DNA of 8,746 bases, from positions 1 to 8,746 of the forward strand of contig BAXO01000135.1 of the NCBI GenBank assembly GCA_001310555.1, given 5' to 3'. A program made the translations under genes and the position numbers. This document shows positions 7,526 to 8,746 of this stretch, piece after piece. The stretch is from Bacillus sp. JCM 19058 (GTDB lineage Bacteria > Bacillota > Bacilli > Bacillales_H > Bacillaceae_D). The notes under the pieces are model-generated. The model had not been told where the DNA came from and did not search any database. It saw nothing but the letters and a program-made list of their open reading frames with translations. Numbering within the stretch: position 1 is the stretch's first letter; each line of letters starts with the position of its first letter.

Positions 7526-7747
7526 ATGTTTTTTCGAAGCAGAAGAAAGATGAGGAGAGAAGAGGATCGGAGGCTTTTAGTTCATATCGAGCATACGAAG
7601 CGACGACTTGATAATCAAAAGAAAATCATTATACAAAGCATTGAACCACCGGAAGATGTGCTCAATCAAGCAAAAATGACAGAGGCTCTTTACTCCTTTT
7701 TAATTAGAGAGGCACGAATTCGCAATTTAAGAGCGAACAAGCTGTAA
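7526..7747 (+). CDS. yaaL: DUF2508 family protein (YaaL-like)
   Basis: This 73-residue, very basic, soluble protein has no known function. It has no signal peptide or membrane segment. The N-terminus is Arg-rich (FFRSRRKMRREEDRR); two helices follow, with the family-type stretches QKKIIIQSIEPPEDVL and ALYSFLIREARIRN. The ribosome site AAGGTAGGGG (7512-7521) lies four to ten bases before the ATG. It follows recR after 85 bp and precedes bofA, exactly as yaaL does in B. subtilis, which supports the identification more than the weakly conserved sequence does. Its stop codon sits inside the operon terminator. Confidence 0.88.
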   Translation: MFFRSRRKMRREEDRRLLVHIEHTKRRLDNQKKIIIQSIEPPEDVLNQAKMTEALYSFLIREARIRNLRANKL

Positions 7748-7768
7748 TGACAGCTTGTTCTTTTTTTT
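7735..7768 (+). terminator. Strong terminator overlapping the yaaL stop codon
   Basis: GAACAAGCTGT (7735-7745) and ACAGCTTGTTC (7750-7760) form a perfect 11-bp stem with a 4-nt loop AATG, followed by eight Ts (7761-7768). The left arm encodes the last residues of YaaL and the TAA lies at 7745-7747. It should end the dnaX-ybaB-recR-yaaL transcript and separate it from bofA. Confidence 0.93.
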
Positions 7769-7828
7769 GGACACGCATAGACTGTTTTAAGGGAGAGTTA
7801 TCGTCATGTCATTAAGCGAGGTGATGGG

Positions 7829-8092
7829 ATGGAGCCGCTCGTTGTCATTAGTTTATTGGGAGGAATTATCATTATGCTGCTCATTGTTGGGGCGCCGTTA
7901 AAGCCCCTCAGGTTTCTAGGTCAAATTGCGATCAAATTTGTAATTGGGGCTCTTTTTCTGTTTTTTGTCAACGTATTCGGAACGTTAATAGATTTTCATG
8001 TACCGATTAATGCAGTTACCGTGGCTGTTTCCGGAGTTTTAGGCTTGCCAGGTGTTGTGCTTTTGATCGCAGTCAAGTATTTCATTATTTAG
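7829..8092 (+). CDS. bofA: BofA, inhibitor of pro-sigma-K processing
   Basis: In B. subtilis BofA sits in the forespore outer membrane with SpoIVFA and blocks the intramembrane protease SpoIVFB until a forespore signal releases it, timing sigma-K activation. The protein here has 87 residues, the same as the B. subtilis one. Two membrane segments are seen at about residues 4-21 and 33-51. Asn48 in the second helix, and Asn61 and Thr64 in the HVPINAVT loop, are present at the positions reported as important for SpoIVFB inhibition. The C-terminus KYFII matches the conserved hydrophobic ending. GAGGTGA (7818-7824) lies four bases before the ATG. A strong terminator separates it from yaaL, so it probably has its own promoter in 7769-7815. 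Its presence implies an endospore former. Confidence 0.95.
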   Translation: MEPLVVISLLGGIIIMLLIVGAPLKPLRFLGQIAIKFVIGALFLFFVNVFGTLIDFHVPINAVTVAVSGVLGLPGVVLLIAVKYFII

Positions 8093-8123
8093 AAGGTGTG
8101 CTCAGCGCGCATCTTTTTCTTTT
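8093..8123 (+). terminator. Rho-independent terminator of bofA
   Basis: AAGGTGTGC (8093-8101) pairs with GCGCATCTT (8107-8115) over nine positions (two G-U), with loop TCAGC and a T-rich tail TTTTTCTTTT. It begins immediately after the bofA stop codon. Confidence 0.8.
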
Positions 8124-8638
8124 GCTAGCCGTGCTGATTTGTTCGCAGCTACATTTGTACTCCACATGCAATTAAGTCTATAACTTTCTGAAGAATGCGG
8201 CACCTGCTGAAAAATATTTGTGTGACTTCATGAAAGTCAGGTTTTATATGAACATTGTTTTTATTCGTGGTTTGGCGATATAACTAAGAATAGCTGATCA
8301 ATAGCGATTCCTCTTCTTTTATTCGGATGTTTGTTTTCTATAACATCCCTTTACGCGCTCGATCTTTAAGAAAAAAATATGGAGAAGCCTTTGAAACATA
8401 TGAACGGAAAACAAAGAAACGGATTCCGTTCATCTATTAGTCAAGCTACTTGATACAAAGTATTTTATTCTTTTAAATGCAAAGAGCGATAGTTTATGAA
8501 ATGGCAACCAACAGATGCTTGAAATTCCATACGAAAAGTTACCTTGATATCATTATTATAGGAGTAGCTAGCAAGCACTTACTGAAGCGATCCTAGTAAA
8601 TTATCGTAGAAGATAACATTTTTTTTCAAAAAAAAGTC
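8124..8638. other. Long non-coding stretch between bofA and the rRNA-type promoters
   Basis: About 515 bp hold no ORF that looks like a gene on either strand. The stretch is A/T-rich. It contains a perfect 10-bp inverted repeat (8400-8433), a small TGACTT/AAGTCA hairpin near 8223-8238, and towards the right an A/T tract (8616-8637) that probably belongs to the first rRNA promoter as an UP element. Confidence 0.6.
8400..8433. repeat. Perfect 10-bp inverted repeat in the bofA-rRNA intergenic region
   Basis: ATGAACGGAA (8400-8409) and TTCCGTTCAT (8424-8433) are exact reverse complements separated by 14 bp. Neither side carries a T-tract, so it is not a typical terminator. It may be a protein-binding site or a transcript hairpin; its function is unknown. 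Confidence 0.6.
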
Positions 8639-8668
8639 TTGATCCCAACTTTAATATCGTGTTATAGT
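8639..8668 (+). promoter_or_regulatory. Upstream rRNA-type promoter (P1)
   Basis: TTGATC (8639-8644) and TATAGT (8663-8668) are spaced 18 bp apart. A tract of T and A runs directly upstream (8616-8637) looks like an UP element. The tandem arrangement with the next promoter is typical of Bacillus rRNA operons. Confidence 0.6.
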
Positions 8669-8678
8669 ATCTCTTGCC

Positions 8679-8727
8679 GTCATAAAAGGCAGTCATAAAA
8701 GTTTTAAAAAAATGATTGACATAAAAG
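8679..8727 (+). repeat. Three copies of GWCATAAAAG between and within the tandem promoters
   Basis: GTCATAAAAG occurs at 8679-8688 and 8692-8701, and GACATAAAAG at 8718-8727. The starts are 13 and 26 bp apart, so all three share a 13-bp register. The third copy overlaps the -35 box of P2. They lie between the P1 start site and P2. Confidence 0.55.
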
Positions 8728-8744
8728 ACGGGAAATGTTATATT
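8716..8744 (+). promoter_or_regulatory. Downstream rRNA-type promoter (P2), start site outside the window
   Basis: A perfect TTGACA (8716-8721) and TATATT (8739-8744) are separated by 17 bp, making this the strongest promoter in the window. In B. subtilis an rRNA operon follows bofA, so this pair most likely drives a 16S-23S-5S operon beyond position 8746; that gene itself is not seen. Confidence 0.75.
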
Positions 8745-8746
8745 TA

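Overview
The window is low-GC Firmicute DNA, almost certainly Bacillaceae. The order tRNA-Ser, tadA, SRP RNA (scr), dnaX, ybaB/yaaK, recR, yaaL, bofA, then rRNA-type promoters is the origin-proximal order known from Bacillus subtilis. BofA marks an endospore former. The very acidic linker of the surface lipoprotein, and an opp-type transporter placed beside this cluster, would fit the alkaliphilic Bacillus group; that last point is inference.

Layout. Positions 1-394 (minus) hold the start of a C-type peptide ABC permease that runs off the left edge. A 474-bp divergent control region with a promoter in each direction separates it from an oligopeptide/dipeptide-type binding lipoprotein (869-2494, plus) that ends at a strong terminator. 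A tRNA-Ser(UGA) with its own promoter and terminator follows, then tadA (tRNA adenosine deaminase), a small three-helix DUF4870/Tic20-like membrane protein, and the ~270-nt Bacillus-type SRP RNA with promoter and terminator. A good sigma-A promoter then starts the dnaX-ybaB-recR-yaaL operon (DNA polymerase III clamp loader, nucleoid-associated protein, recombination mediator, DUF2508 protein), closed by a perfect 11-bp terminator hairpin that overlaps the yaaL stop codon. bofA (inhibitor of pro-sigma-K processing) follows with its own terminator. The last ~620 bp carry no gene, an isolated 10-bp perfect inverted repeat, and two tandem strong promoters at the very edge that most likely drive an rRNA operon just outside the window.

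The most striking feature is technical. At least ten single-base indels, mostly in homopolymer runs, break the reading frames of oppC, tadA, dnaX (five), ybaB and recR (two). Correcting each by one base restores family-length proteins (dnaX 566 aa, recR 198 aa, tadA 163 aa, ybaB 103 aa) with conserved sequence across each junction. Since dnaX and tadA are essential in relatives, sequencing error is far more likely than decay. I found no convincing undescribed biological system. The remaining points of interest are the divergent opp control region, the inserted DUF4870 gene, the 10-bp palindrome and a 13/26-bp-spaced repeat in the rRNA promoter region.
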